From Garcia nutans (Eukaryota > Streptophyta > Magnoliopsida > Malpighiales > Euphorbiaceae): a stretch of DNA of 64,000 nucleotides. Location: contig CANTUV010000039.1 of NCBI GenBank assembly GCA_947685225.1, positions 36,820,001-36,884,000 on the forward strand. Reading direction: 5' to 3'. This document shows positions 35,407-48,537 of the stretch, one piece after another. Under the pieces are notes generated by a model. The model worked only from the letters and a program-made list of their open reading frames with translations, had not been told where the DNA came from and searched no databases. The position numbers were made by a program, and so were the translations under genes. Numbering within the stretch: the first letter of the stretch is position 1; every line of letters begins with the position of its first letter.

Positions 35407-36543
35407 TTTTTTACTAATTTTATTGAAAAACTGAATTGCCTCATCCTTAAATTTAATTTAAGTCATTGTCATATAATAATCTATGAAAGGGGAAAATTAG
35501 CTATTATGTATTTAATAATAAGTAAAAAAATAAGTACAAAAATCTAATGGGTCTGATTTTTCTCCGGACCTTGCACATAAGGGGAGTATTTACGCACTGG
35601 GGTGTTTTTTTTTTTTTAATAAGTAAAAAAATAAGGATTGAATTTGGACATGTGGATAGGGTTATTTTAAGGGAATTGATTAGTGGTTGAAAAAGAATTG
35701 CACAATTACTTAGTGATTCTATTGTTGGATGGAATTATGTGAAGGGATTGGATTTTTTTTTTTTTTAAAAGGAAAGCCATACATTTTCTACTTTGCTTTT
35801 ATACATAAAGGTGAAGATTTTGGAGGGTCCAAAATAATGAAATTGGATTTGTGTAGTGCAAAACCCAAGCACACGCACACACACACTTTCTCTCTCCTTC
35901 TCCTATATATATTGTGCCTGTTTTTGTCTGTTTCTTGTGATCTATTTTGTTGTTTTCTTTGTAATGAACTAAAATTGCATTCCTCCTTTCAATGGAATTA
36001 ATTCCTTGTTTAATTTGTTCTCTACTTCCCATAATTAGTATTAGTATTACCTTTTATTATTTCTTTTCTGATTTGTTTTTGACAACCCAGGGATTCGAAT
36101 AAGAATTTATTATCAAGTTTATTTTATTTTAAGATATACTAATATTGAGTTCCTTTTTTTTTTTTTAATTTTGAATGAATCTTCTTTATTGTTAATTTAT
36201 AATGAGATTGATTATATTTTTTTAGGAAAATGGAAAATTTTCATTAAAAAAAATAAAATCAGCAATATTAAAAAAAAGAGGACAAAAATTTGAAGACTGT
36301 CATAAGAAAAGAATACTCTAACAAATGTATGAGAAACGTATTTACTTGTCTTCAAACTCAAGTTATAAAAATATTATTACGCAATCAAAGTTCCTTTTTA
36401 TCGAGTAAAAAATATAGCTCTAAAACTATATCGATCTTTTAAATTGGAAACGTGAGGTGGAAAAAAACCTTTTGATTATATACATATTAGTTAGCTATAG
36501 TATTTGATCAATAATTAATAATTCAATATTAGACTAATATAGT
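35407..36543. other. Intergenic DNA downstream of the ERF gene
   Basis: No gene is supported. A short (CA)n and CT-rich patch lies at 35868-35905 and open frames over it are low-complexity. Confidence 0.45.
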
Positions 36544-36883
36544 ATATATTATTGTATTTGGGACTTTTTCTCCTTCTCAGTGAAGGCTTTTTTTCTCTTT
36601 TCCATAGAGCTTGCCCCAGTGAAAGTGACCGTAGATTCAAGGCGGCAGCAACCTTAGATTTTCTTCTTTTTCTCTTTCGTTTTCGATTTCTTACTCTCTT
36701 CTCCAGCCAATTCTCTTTTTCTTTCTTGTTTTGTTTGACGGCATCACAAAGGCATTGGATTTCTCCTGTTGTGGAAGGCTCACACCTCTATCTTTCTTAA
36801 TGACTTTCTATGATGCTTGGTTCTCCCTCTTTTGTTGTTCCTTTTGTCCATCCAGCCCAGCTACTGCCTTAATAATAGCCTTT

Positions 36884-37109
36884 TGTTGGTGTTTTAAAAT
36901 AAAGCAAACAACAGAGTTAAAAATTATTAAAAATGTTTATTGTCTTTCAATTATTCTATTGATCATTAAGCCTTTAAATATACATTTAAAAAAGCAAATT
37001 TAATAATCTGAAATTTTTTAAATTTGATTCATGTTAGTTTTCTTCAAATTTTGTACAGAACGCCCCCTTGCCAACCCTATACTGCATTAACTGATGCAAT
37101 CTTCTAACA
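36884..37109 (-). repeat. 3' LTR of the gag-only copia, with inverted segment
   Basis: About 115 bp align directly with the other LTR, but the segment 37002-37056 is the reverse complement of 38235-38289 in the partner LTR. A stretch of about 50 bp present in the partner is missing. Confidence 0.7.
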
Positions 37110-38113
37110 CTTCTCCTTTATTTCTGCAGATTAAAATAACTCATTCTCAATTTGTACCTTTAATGTTTATGCAAATTGTACTTGTGGATTATTTTGACTG
37201 TTTTTGAACTCGCATACTCTTATAATATGATTTGTTTGTTTGTAATTTTCACATATTGCATCTGGTCTTCCTCAATAAAATTTTTTCAAATGCGTTTTCT
37301 TTTTTATAATGTTTGCAAAAAAGATAATTGAACTTCTTTTTTTTTTGTTTTGTGCATAAAAAACACCTTTAGTAACAATTTTATCTTGTCTACATGCATT
37401 TCTTTGTTCTTGTGTTTCAAGAGTACTCATTAATTTTGTAAGAGAAATGGTAGAAAAATCTTTGGACTCTTCTAGAGAGGATATTTTAGATTCAAATCTC
37501 TCTGAAATTATTACAATAATTTTTTTCACTATTCTATTATATGAAAAATTCCCACTAAGTAACCGAATTTTATTAATAATTAAAGATATTCTTTCATAAT
37601 ACTTAAAAATAGTTTAATCTTCATGCACTCTAAATGATTCAAAATCCCTTTCCAATTTAAAATCTGCATTTGTTTGATTCGATCACTTCTTTGATACTCC
37701 ATTTTTAGCTTTTTCCAAGCTTCTTTTATTGTCTCACATGTTATAATTTTGGAGAAATTGAATCCATAACAGAATTTTAAATAATGGTTTTTGCTTTGTA
37801 CTTTTTTGTTTTCTTTTCAGAATGAGCTCTAATTTGAGCAAGTGTGAGATTTTCAGGAAGTGAATTTAATAGTCTATTCCTATTATAACTTTTCTTAGGT
37901 CATAAGCTTCAAGATAAGATTTCATTTTTACTAACCAAATTTGATAATTTTCATTATTGAAGATTTATAGGGCATTCAAGGAGAGACTGCCGTATGCTAT
38001 CGTTAAAAATAAGGTTAAAAATAGGTATGATTTTAAAGTGATTTTCAGGTTGGTTATATGTTATTTTGAATAAATTTATAGGTCTTGTAAGACCAAAAAA
38101 AGCTCTATATTAC
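37110..38113 (-). pseudogene. Copia gag (UBN2-type) relic
   Basis: At 37272-37529 the minus strand reads IISERFESKISSLEESKDFS and then LETQEQRNACRQD, which match the UBN2/gag core of copia elements. Upstream pieces (37560-37960) read in broken frames like NRTNADFKLERDFESFRV and YYERISLIINKIRLL. Stops and frameshifts occur and no zinc knuckle or pol domain follows. The gag would form the particle shell; this copy is dead. Confidence 0.78.
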
Positions 38114-38394
38114 TGTTGGTGTTAAAAAAAAAAAGCAAATAATAGAGTTAAAAATTGTTAAAAGTGTTTATTGTCTCTCAATTATTCTATTAATTATTAG
38201 ACCTTTAAATACACATTTGAAAAAGCAAAATTTTGCACAAAATTTACATAAAACTAATATGAATTAAATTTAAAAAATTTCAGATTATTAAAATCTTAAA
38301 AAATCTAATCTAAAAGGATTTGATAATTTATTTAAATTTAAAATAATTCTAAACTAAAAAATCTAAGTGCATCAACTATTGCAATCTTCCAACA
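38114..38394 (-). repeat. 5' LTR of the gag-only copia
   Basis: Partner of 36884-37109. On the minus strand it starts TGTTGGAAGATTGC and ends AACACCAACA. Confidence 0.72.
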
Positions 38395-38919
38395 ATGGAG
38401 ATGCTCCTTTCTCCTTCTATTTTTTGACAGAGACGTTGACTGATCTCTACCATCTTTGGAGGAGCATTTTCGGCAATATCTAGTTATATTTGCCTACCAA
38501 CACTACACATCCTCTTAGAATATAGGTGTGGCTCCCCCTGATTGTTTAGGCTCAGTGATGCTCCTCTTGGAAAGGTCCATGCTTGTTTGGCTGATTCCCC
38601 TTTGGGGCAACTTATCGGTTTTAGCAAGATATGTGATTCTTGCTATTTTGGTGCTCCTCTAAATCCATATCTAGTTTTAATTTGGTTCTTCTGTTATTGG
38701 TTTTTTGGCTGCTGTTGTAGAGCAGTAATGCTGGGTTTATGTTGTAAAAGGAGTTTAGATCTTATTGTATTTTCTGTTATTATTGTTTTGGTGTTTTGTT
38801 CTTGTTGTTATTATATTATTTTGCTGTTCTTTGAGTTTCGGTTGTTTTGTATTTCTACATGTGCTAGTGTTCTTCTATGACGAAATTTCACTATCTTTGA
38901 TTAAAAAAAAATATATTAT

Positions 38920-39455
38920 AATTGCAAGAAATACATGTGGGCATAAAAAGAGTATCGACATTTTTACATGATACACCAACCAATGATATAATAATGAGAT
39001 ATGAAGCAAAAGGACTATCGACGTCTTTTCATAGAGAAAAAAAATAGAAAAATCATATTATTTAAAATACATTATCATTTATTAGTTTACATCTCAAATC
39101 CCTAAAAAGAAGAAGAAAAATTTACAAAAATAATTTAAAAATAAAAAATTACAAGAATACTATATAACAACAAAAGTTATAAAAATGTTATGCATATATC
39201 AAAATTTATAAAAATATGATATATTTTAGATATAGTTTAAAGTATATTTTTAGTATGTATTGGATATATTTTTTATATATGTCATAAATTTTTTTTAAAA
39301 AAAATTAAAAAAATATTTTTTTAAATTAAAAATATATTAAAAACGAAATTTTAAAGAAAACAATAATATTTTATGTAATTTCCTTGGAAAAAAAGAATGT
39401 AATTGGAACTTGAAGAGAATGTACTGCACCTAAATATAAAGGGAAAATTAAATCC
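38920..39455. other. AT-rich intergenic DNA
   Basis: No gene or repeat structure was recognised. Confidence 0.5.
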
Positions 39456-39463
39456 CTCACCAT

Positions 39464-39917
39464 TAGGGGTGGCCATTTTCGGTTCGGTTCGGTTCGCCGA
39501 ACCGAATCGATCTGTAAAAACCGAATAAAAACTGATCAAATATATTAGTAATCGAAACCGAACCGACAGTCGATTAATAAAAAAAACCGAACCAAAAATT
39601 TTTGGTCGGTTTTCGGTCGATTTTGGTTCAGACAGAAAAAATTGATTTAGACAAAAAAAATTCTGTCTGTTTCGGTTTAGACCAAAAAAATTAATTTAGG
39701 CCAAAAAAATTCGGTCGGTTTCATTATAAACCAGCGGTTTTACATCAAATCAAAAAAAGTCGGTCGGTTTTCGGTAGTTTCGGTTTTCTGAGCAATGAAA
39801 CCGCTGGCCGACCGAATATTTTCGGTTTGATGTAATTTAGAACTAAAAATCGAACCGACCAGTCGATTAACCAATTTTTCGGTCGGTTCGGTTTTCTCGG
39901 TTTTTTTGTCCCCCCTA
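39464..39917. mobile_element. hAT MITE with palindromic CGGTTCGG core
   Basis: The element begins TAGGGGTGGCCATTTTCGG and ends, in reverse complement, TAGGGGGGACAAAAAAACCG. It is flanked by a perfect 8-bp duplication CTCACCAT (39456-39463 and 39918-39925), diagnostic of hAT elements. The 454-bp interior is packed with GGTCGGTTTTCGGT and AACCGAACCGA words in both orientations and could fold into long hairpins. No transposase. Confidence 0.9.
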
Positions 39918-39925
39918 CTCACCAT

Positions 39926-40429
39926 TGTATTTTAAATTTTTTTTCTTTTTTACTAATATTTTTTTTGTAATTTACAAATTTTTTTTAAAATTTTAATATC
40001 ATCCTTTCCCACACGTTACATGTCCACGCATTTTCATGCACATTCACCACTACAATAGATCCATATCTCTGCATGCCCTGAAAACTTTTCTCCTAATTTT
40101 ATACCACCTTTTAGCCTTTTTTAAGCATTAGACTATTACATTTTTTTTTTAAATTTTCATACGTAATTTTTAAAATTAAATAATTAAATATTATCTCTAA
40201 TTAGCTTCATTTAATTATTATTTTTTATTTATATTCTCCCAACTTGAGCTGAGTCTTTTTGTTTTATATGTATTAATTTTTGTTCCTATTTTTTGAAGTT
40301 TCTTTTAGGTTGAAGTCTTATTTATAGTATATTATTGGTTTATTATTAATATATTTTAAAGTGTATTCTGTAATTTGCATATAATAAATATGATATATAA
40401 TAAGTATAACTCATTGTAATTTTTTTTTT
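39926..40429. other. Intergenic DNA
   Basis: No gene is visible. The sequence is T-rich. Confidence 0.45.
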
Positions 40430-40770
40430 ATATATTTGTATATGAATTGTTTATATCCTTTGTAATATTGATATAAAATGTTTAAAGAAGAATTTTTGTT
40501 TAACAAATTCTTTATATACTAAGTATTTAAGTATAACATGTCGGTATGTGTTCTTATTTTTTATGAAAACTATATTATTATTTTTATTGAATTATGATAT
40601 ATGATTTATTTATACTCTTTGTAATGTTGATATAAACTATTTGTTGAATAAACTCTTTATATACTTAGTATAAATTTTATAATTATTAAGTGTAAACTCT
40701 ATATATTTGTATAACACATCAATATGTATTTTTATTTTTTGTGATGTGTTATTGTTAGTATATATTTATA
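40430..40770 (-). repeat. Inverted copy of the 26492-26865 tandem repeat
   Basis: Read on the minus strand, ATATAGAGTTTACACTTA, TAAAGAGTTTATTCAAC and TATATCAACATTACAAAG recur in the same order as at 26.5-26.9 kb, with two units. This is a second dispersed copy about 14 kb away in opposite orientation. Confidence 0.68.
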
Positions 40771-42066
40771 TAGTTTGTTATTTGTTAGATGCAATTATTC
40801 TTATTTTAGAAGTAGAAGTCCAAATTCTTTTGATGAAATATGTTTGTATAATAAATTCAATTTAAACTTATTATAAGGAAATAGAAGTCCATATTTTTTT
40901 AATGGAATATATTTGTGTAATAAGCTTAATATAAATTTGTTATAAACTCAATTTAAACTTATTATAAACGGAATGTAAATTTTTTATAAACTCTCTATAA
41001 ATTTATTATAAGTAATTGTATTTTTTAAGTTGGATTGACAGTAAGAATAAAATAAAAAAGAAGGTAAAAATACTAATATATCTTTAAGATTCTTTTCTTA
41101 TATATTTTAGTTTTTTCTATTTAAGATTATTTTATCAATATAAACAATAAAATTTGTAGTTGATATTTTACGTCCAATTTGCTGCATTGTGGGCTTATGT
41201 TTAATTCATTTATTAACTTTCGCATCATATCTAAGAAGTCATATGTGGGTGGGATCAATATGCCTTTAACTTGAAAATTGACAAAATTGTCTTCATCATT
41301 ACAATTCCCATTGTACTAAATCAAAACCGTATTATATTCATCATTGTAACGACAAATTTAAAAATAAAACGTTAGAATATATTTGTTAAATAAATTAGAT
41401 ATGCAGTGAAATTGATTTAATTTTGCGAAACCTAAGAAATTGCAAATCTAAAAATTGGGGATAATTGGTTTGTTTAATGTATGTAGATTATGAAATATTG
41501 CAAACAATAAATAGGAAGCGATTATAAAATTTTAAGAAATTGGAAAAATCATTGTTAGAGAAGAGGAAGAAATTTCACAAAATTTTAGGAATATATTTTT
41601 ATATTTTGATTGAATAGAGATGTAGAATGTTGTGATTTACCTAGATTTTGATTTTGTTGGAGTGATTTAGCTTGGTTGAATTTGAGTTTTTGTTGATTTG
41701 CTTCTTCTTCGTTTATTTTTCACATGCTTGGAGGAGTTATTGCTATTTTTTTTTTGTATTTTATGTTAGTTAATTAAAATATATGGTATTTTTGAAATAG
41801 GTTTTAGAGGATGAAATATTTATAAAAGGGCTTTTTTCCGATAATCATGTCAAGTGCCAAAATATAAACTTGGGAAATTTCACTTAGTACTCCATTGAGT
41901 GGTTTCCTTTTCATTTTTAGTGCAAAAACTTTTGTTTTCTAAACAAGAGTCAAGTGCCATTTTTTTCTTTTTTTTTAAATGGTGATTTATTAATTTTTAT
42001 TATTAGTTTTTATTTATGTTGTTTTATTCAAAAATGACTTTTTAATATCATATTCTCAATATACAC

Positions 42067-42103
<37 letters not shown>

Positions 42104-42361
42104 AAATACATACACAACAAAATAAACAACATCTACTAAATCTACCAAGCATCTACTAAGCATCTCTCAAACATCTAAAGAATATTTTTAATATTTTTTA
42201 ATATTATTTTTTAACTTTTTATTATTACAATATCCACATAACTTCTACACAATATTTACACAACATGTATATAATATCTATATAAAATAGACATAACATA
42301 CGTAATAAATACATAACATATATATAATATATACTAAATATTTACAACATATACCAAACTA
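40771..42361. other. AT-rich intergenic DNA with (AT)n
   Basis: No gene is visible. An (AT)n run lies at 42069-42099. ACATATAC-type words recur at 42230-42355. Confidence 0.45.
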
Positions 42362-43936
42362 TGTGACCTTATCCGAGCATCTTGTCTAATTCTCTATGAA
42401 ATTGAAATGCTCATTTGAGTTAGTTCATGCAAAGCAACCATGTTCCGTCTTCCCTCACTGGTAAGCATGGGTTTAAAAGAGTCGCCACTTCAAATTTGAT
42501 TTTAAAGGGAATATTCAAAGGAAAAACCCCTTATGACTCCATTTTAAGAACACTAGTTGAAACTAAAGGATGGGTCCAGTACTAGGTTTTCCACTTTAAC
42601 CAAATAAATCAAGCCTCAATATAAATATGAGATGGACCTAGGATTGCTAGGGTTGTGGGCTCCATGCTCGGACTTAGATTTTAAGCAAGCTTGCATATCC
42701 TTCTGGTATAGGAATCAAAGCCTCATATAGTTATGTTCACTCATAAGAGTGTAAAAAGTTTTTTAGGGGGGAATGACCTAGTGCTAAGGTCTTTGGGAGA
42801 CTAAGGATAAGGACCTAAGGCTAACTCAAACCATTTAAGTTTTAGGTTTGAAAATATTTTGATGCAAACCAAGTCAGTTTCAGGCTTGGAAAATATTATA
42901 AACCAGGTTAGATTTAGTTTTAGAAAAAATGATTTGAATGATGATAAACCAATTTAGATTTAATTATGGAAAATGATTTGATTGATGATAAACCAATTCA
43001 GATTTAGGTTTTGAAAATGATTTGATTGACTGATTATAAACCAATTAATGTTTTAGGTTTGAAAAGATTAATTGACTGATTATAAACCAATTAATATTTT
43101 AGGTTTGAAAAGATTTTGATTGCAAACTAATTAATGTTTTAAGTTTGAAAAGATTTTGGCTTGAATTTAAAAGATTAGGTTTAGAGATTTTACCTTATTG
43201 GAGCATGACTTTCTTGGTGGGGGAGCTTCCAAGGCCTTCCTTCCAAACTAAATTTTCAATTTTGGATGAACTTGATTAACACTTGATGATGTTGATTTAA
43301 TGTGAAAGTTGACAGATCTTAGCGAAAGAACAACTTGAGCAAGATATTGATGAGATGATTTGGGCAAGCTTGACTTGAAAGATCTTGATGGAGGAGTTGA
43401 TGATCTTAGTTTGATGTGATGAAGCTTGGAGAATGGAAGAATGCCTGAGAAGATAAAAATATTTGAGAAATGCTTGATAACCTTAATAATAGATCCAAAG
43501 GATGGATCAAATTGACTTTTGAAATGAAAATAATGTGTTTAGCTAAAAAAAAATAAAAATTGTAAATATCCCTAAACTATTATAAAAAAGGTGTTTAATG
43601 CTCTCAATGGATTAGATGAAGTCATGGTGAGTGATAAAAAATGATGAAAATGAGGTTCTATTTATAGGCACATGGATCTAGGTGGGAGGAAACCGCAGGG
43701 CTGCCAAGAGGTCATCGAATGGCTTAGAGCTCACTAGATGGCTTAAAGGTCATCAAATGGTCTCACAATCATTGAATGGTCTCACAATCCTCTAATAGCT
43801 CTTTGGTGATTGCATCAGCTAGCGGTGACTGCATGGCTGATCGATGACCTCAATCTGCGCACTTAACTTTCGGAGCTTATTTTGAGCCTATTTGATTTTC
43901 GATTGATGCAATTTTTGATGCATTGGAACCGTAACA
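42362..43936. mobile_element. Solo-LTR-like copy related to 11518-12949
   Basis: It begins TGTGACCTTATCCGAGCAT and ends GGAACCGTAACA, parallel to the ends of the solo LTR at 11518-12949. Shared landmarks occur in the same order: a GAGTCGCCACTTC-type word near the left end, TTGACTCCAT/TATGACTCCAT, and GATGCAA...GGAACC at the right end. The flanks (AACTA and AATTG) do not match, so the edges or the target duplication have changed. Internal direct repeats built on AAACCAATTAATGTTTTAGG occur at about 42890-43150. Confidence 0.62.
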
Positions 43937-44932
43937 AATTGAATTTTAATATAATGATAACAAATTAAAGATTTAATTATGCGAGCATGGGCATCTAAGC
44001 CCATAAAAAAGAAACTTTGAAGATTCAAAACTAAGCATGATGTTGTATTCAAAGGCTAGAATGTTGATTAAGGAAGTATTAGTAGAGAAAGAACTTAAAA
44101 GAAGCATATTTGTAATCTTTATATGAGGAAAGATTTGATCTTTAAATATTTACTTGAGAATTTGATATTACTAGGGTTCCAAAAAGAGAAAGAAATCTTC
44201 ATGGATCTTTTAGAAGACATCTTAAGACTTCTAGAATGGGCTTATTTGTATAGACCCTAGTTCTTTTTTGCCTCCAAACATCTATGCAAAGTCAGAACCA
44301 AGGAACCAAATTGGATTAGTATTTTGTATTCAGACCAATTTACTTTAAAAGGCAATAACTTGAGCGTCCGAAGTCTAAATTGAGTGATTCAAAAGCCTAA
44401 AGTCATCTAAATTTGCAGTTCTACAATTATTATTAAGAGACAAAGCCTATATTCAGAATTTATTAGACAAATAATTAGCTTCCAAATTTTTACATGAATT
44501 TTAGATTAATTTTGTTTCCTTATTTTGTTATGATTTAAATAATTTGTTTTATCCTTTTATAACTAGGTTTAGGGTTATTTATGAGAGGCTATAAATACCT
44601 CTTATTTTAGATTATATAAGGATGGTTGAAGGATTAATAAAATTATAAGAACTTTTGTTCTTTAAAGAGCTTTATCTCTTATTTCTTGGTTGGATTAAGG
44701 TTGCTGCTTGCAAAGTTAATTGCTTTGAGGTAGGTTAATTCTAAGTTTCTCTTCCACAGGTTGGATTTAGGTCGTGGACTTTGCAAGGATTAGATTTCAT
44801 CTTCCAAGGGATTGATATCATACTATAGACATTTAATTTTTATCCTAGATAAGTCTGGTCCCAATTTAAAAAGCTCAAATTCAATCCAGTCCAATTAAAA
44901 AGTATTTTGTCCTGATTTTTAGATAGAATTAC
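43937..44932 (+). other. LTR relic of another family
   Basis: From about 44570 to 44815 it resembles 62590-62830, with GGTTCTCTTCCA/TTTCTCTTCCAC, GGACTT(T/G)GCAAGGAT and CTTCCAAGG in the same order, preceded by a TATA-like GCTATAAATACC at 44590. It is probably the R/U5 part of an LTR. The portion 44816-44932 is unassigned. Confidence 0.5.
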
Positions 44933-47653
44933 TGTAACACCTTTATACCCTATATACATACAATACATATTTTCAGCATATGTAAAATACCTATATACGG
45001 CACAAAAATGTCATAGACCGATTTACTAATTTCTTTTTCACATTTCCAATTTAAAATTTCAAATTCTAAATATATAAAAATTAAATAGAATATAAATATT
45101 CTTTACTTGTTATAAGAATCCAAAATAAATAATATATATATAAATCTCTAGAAAAAATTCGCCAGAGTTTTGTCTGTAATTTGGATATCCCAAAATTTAG
45201 CAATTACTCAACCTGCAAAAAAGAAAACACTCCCAATAATTTCCAATCACCATCTCAACCATACTTCTCAATTTCACCAAGTTTCTCAAATATTTATATA
45301 TATATATAGATATATATAATTTAAAACACACTTACTCTCACATTTCAAATACATTGACCCAAACATTCTTTATAATATATAATACGTAAAATCCAAAATA
45401 TAATATATTATGCATAATACTCAAAATTTACAATAACATAAAAATATATACATGCTGCTTGTAGTGTTTCTGATCTCGATAGCAACTCAACAAGCTCAAC
45501 TACAAGTCTAGACCCGACCTGGTCTATAAGAACTCTTTGGCTTAGTTGGAGCCTAGTGGTACAAACTTTGATAATAACAATATAACTCAATGCAATACCA
45601 AATGCATAATGCATATAGATGTCACATCAATCCACTTTATTATATTTTTCAAATATTTCATAAGCACAACTCATAACATTATATTACTCAATTGTATCAT
45701 AATTCATAATTCACATTAAAACAAATACAAGCATGGGCCCAAAAAAGGATCAATATGCTATTCAAATTTCAGAGTTACTGCTTTGGTCCATAATGACACC
45801 ATGTGTCTAGCCCCGTAGGCAATATATATATCCATGGATAATGTAACAACCCCCGTGTCTTGGAGCTCAACCCGGCTAGACCCTTAGGCCTCAGTATCTT
45901 GGTTCTCAACTCGGCTAGACTGCTATAGTTTTTGAGGCTTACGACCCAGTCTTTTCACCCCAAAAATATCATATTTATCAGCTGGCCTAGCTTACGACTC
46001 AGTCTTTTCACCATTCCAGCGTGTAGCCCGTAGGCAATCATAGGCATGCCGCCAAACCCAGAACTCTAAAAATTAAATAACATACTAGGCATGCAATTTA
46101 TTCATATTTCTCATTATTAATCTCTTTCTCATTTTCACATATTCAATCTAGTCACATTGCCTTATTTTCACATTTTTTCTCACTTATCTCATTTTTCACA
46201 TCTTTCTCATTTTTATCAATATCAATTGATTTTATTATTACACATATCTCATTTTTGCATTCACAACACATTACCCAATTACTTTGGGTATTTTCACATA
46301 ATATGCATATTTCACATTTTACACAATTTAGCCATTATCAATGGCTTTTCACAATGTATTTAACACATATATGACATATCACAAATGTCATATCACATTA
46401 TTCATACACAATCAATAAACCAAGTAGCTTAACACATTTTCCAATCAAAATGTGTTAAGTCCAAATGTTATGCAAATATAAATATTATATTCAAAGTTTG
46501 TACATACCTTTACTAGCAACCCAAAGCAAGCTAAAAACAACATTCAATCCAATCTTTCCAACTTTTCCTTCGCCACTTGGATGAAGTAAGTCAACCTCCC
46601 TCAAAGCCTAAACCAAATGTGATAACAAATAATCATTTAGTATCACATTTAATGGTATTTCCAACATTAAACCATAATTACACATCACTCCTACAAATTT
46701 TCAAAAATTTAGCATTTCCTTACTTCAACATTAAAATTCCATTCTACTACAATTAAATTATTTTTTAAGTTTATTTATATTATTAAAAATATATTTTAAT
46801 ACATTTAAATCATTTACATTATAAAAATACACTCTTATACATAAAATCTTAAAAATGGCATAACCTTCCCCCATTGAAGGTTTTCCATTCCAACACAATC
46901 CATTACTCATTCCAAGCTTATATTCATCACTTTTAACACTAAACAACATGCTTAAATAAATAAAATCACACAATTCAACCACTTTGGAAAATCACCTAAA
47001 TCTCCACTTCCATTCTCAAACTCCAACCCAACACCACGAAATCTAATATTTGACTTTAAAATACTTGTTTGTGAATCAAAACAACTCACTTGGAATCAAT
47101 TTGCACAATTAAAGTTCATGTTTTCAAAACCCCAAAAATCCATAATCCTAAATTCTCTCTCTTCACCATTCTTTAACCAAACTCCATCATCTCTTCAATC
47201 TAACCTTAGAATCATTGTTAACTACCCAAAATAACATCATACACACCAATTCCAACAATTATAACATACTATATCAAAATCTCAAAACTTACATAATCCA
47301 AATTTCTAAGGAATTCAAAGAAAAGAGATGGAAACTTACTAATTTTGGTGGAGATCACCAAAAATCCACTTGAAACTTGTTAATTCCTTCAATTTATGGA
47401 GTATGGAAGAAGCAAAATCCTTGGTCTTCAAGCTCCCATGGAAATGTCCTTGAAGAAGAAGAAGAAGAAGATGAAGACTTTTATATATGTTATGTATATT
47501 TTGCATATATATCACATATATATTCCACTTTTTCATTTAAAATCCCTTCATTTTTCATTTAAAACCATTAATTTAATTTATCCTTTTAAATTATAATTTA
47601 TTTTATCCAATTTTTCAAAAATTAGAAATTTTCAAAAATTTTAGGATGTTACA
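44933..47653 (-). repeat. LTR A (3' LTR), composite chromovirus
   Basis: It begins TGTAACACCTTTATACCC and ends ATTTTAGGATGTTACA. It is followed by ATTCTCTCCCCCTAAAA, the complement of a polypurine tract, which fixes the minus orientation. It lacks the (CA)n run found in LTRs B and D, and the TAATTTTT-rich segment around it. Confidence 0.88.
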
Positions 47654-48537
47654 ATTCTCTCCCCCTAAAACAAATTTCATCTTCAAAATTACCTGTTCAA
47701 AAGTCTGGAACAGCTGGGGAAACTGACTCTGCATCGCTTGCTCACTTTCCCAGGTCGCTTCTCAGTGGCATGATTCCTCCAAAGGACTTTCACAAGTGGC
47801 ACCCTCTTATTTCTCAATTCCTTAACCTCTCGTGTCAAAATCGCCACTGGTTCTTCCTCGTAAGTCAGATCTGGACTCACCTCAATGGACTCCATTGACA
47901 AGATATGAGATGGGTCAAACCTGTATCTTCGAAGCATCAAGACATGAAAAATATTATGTATTCAATCCAACTCAGGCGACAAAGCTAGTCTATAAGCCAC
48001 TGGACCAACTCTCTCCAACACCTCATATGGTCCTATGAAACGAGGACTCAACTTCCTTTTGCGGTCAAATCTCAAAATCTTCTTCCATGGAGACACCTTC
48101 AGAAACACTTTATCTCCCACACTGAACTCTATGTCTCTACTCTTTAAATCTGAATAGGATTTCTGTTGGTCTGAAGCTGCTTTCAAACGACCCCAAATCA
48201 CCTTCACTTTCTCCTCTATTTCCTTAATCAAATCGGGACCAACCAGTTTACCTTCTCCAATTTCATCCTAACACAAAGGTGTCCTGCATCTCCTGCCATA
48301 TAAAGCCTCATAAGGAGTCATCCCAATACTCGACTGATGACTATTGTTATAAGAAAACTCAATTAATGGCAAAAATTTGTCCTAATTCTCAATAAAATCA
48401 ATGATACAGCTTCTCAACATATCCTCCAGAATCTGTATCACTCTCTCTGACTGTCCATCTGTCTGAGAATAGAAAGCAGTACTAAAATGCAATCGAGAAC
48501 CCCAAGCATCCTGCAAACTCTTCATAACACTTTCTTA
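47654..48537 (-). pseudogene. Module A: integrase end and chromodomain
   Basis: The minus strand runs from mid-integrase (VIQILEDMLRSCIIDF near 48410) through YNNSHQSSIGMTPYEALYGRR to the C-terminal and chromodomain text: VGDKVFLKVSPWKKILRF, PRFIGPYEVLERVGP and EEPVAILTREVKELRNK. The Trp codon in SPWKKI is intact here. A frameshift near 47780 changes the end of the chromodomain, and others lie near 47945 and 48240. It joins LTR B sequence abruptly at about 48520-48540. Confidence 0.82.

Larger units (their letters stand above)
36884..38394 (-). mobile_element. Gag-only Ty1/copia derivative
   Basis: Two LTRs in direct orientation, 36884-37109 (226 bp) and 38114-38394 (281 bp), begin TGTTGGTGTT and end (C/T)TAACA or CCAACA. 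The 1.0-kb interior carries only a minus-strand gag relic. A polypurine-like TAAAGGAGAAG (minus strand) precedes the 3' LTR, and a degraded GTAATATAGAGC follows the 5' LTR where the primer site should be. No pol is present, so it would rely on other elements. No target duplication could be matched (CCTTT versus ATGGA). Confidence 0.72.
36553..38910 (+). mobile_element. Poly(A)-ended retroposon split by a small copia element
   Basis: Outer parts are 36553-36883 and 38395-38910. The right part ends GATTAAAAAAAA, directly followed by ATATATTAT (38911-38919), which also occurs at 36544-36552, a candidate target duplication in AT-rich DNA. The left part has GC-richer text (36600-36660) and CT-rich runs like a LINE or gene leader. 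The right part contains an open frame of 112 codons (38542-38880) with no recognised domain. It may be a short LINE or a retroposed transcript. Confidence 0.45.

Noticed and set aside
35729..36032. Open frames of 77-90 codons on both strands
   Set aside because: Low-complexity (CA)n and CT-rich DNA; no domain or promoter context.
46157..46363. His/Ser/Phe-rich frames in the LTRs (also near 49050 and 57700)
   Set aside because: They come from TTCTCATTTTTCACATC-type LTR repeats and are not conserved as proteins between LTR copies.
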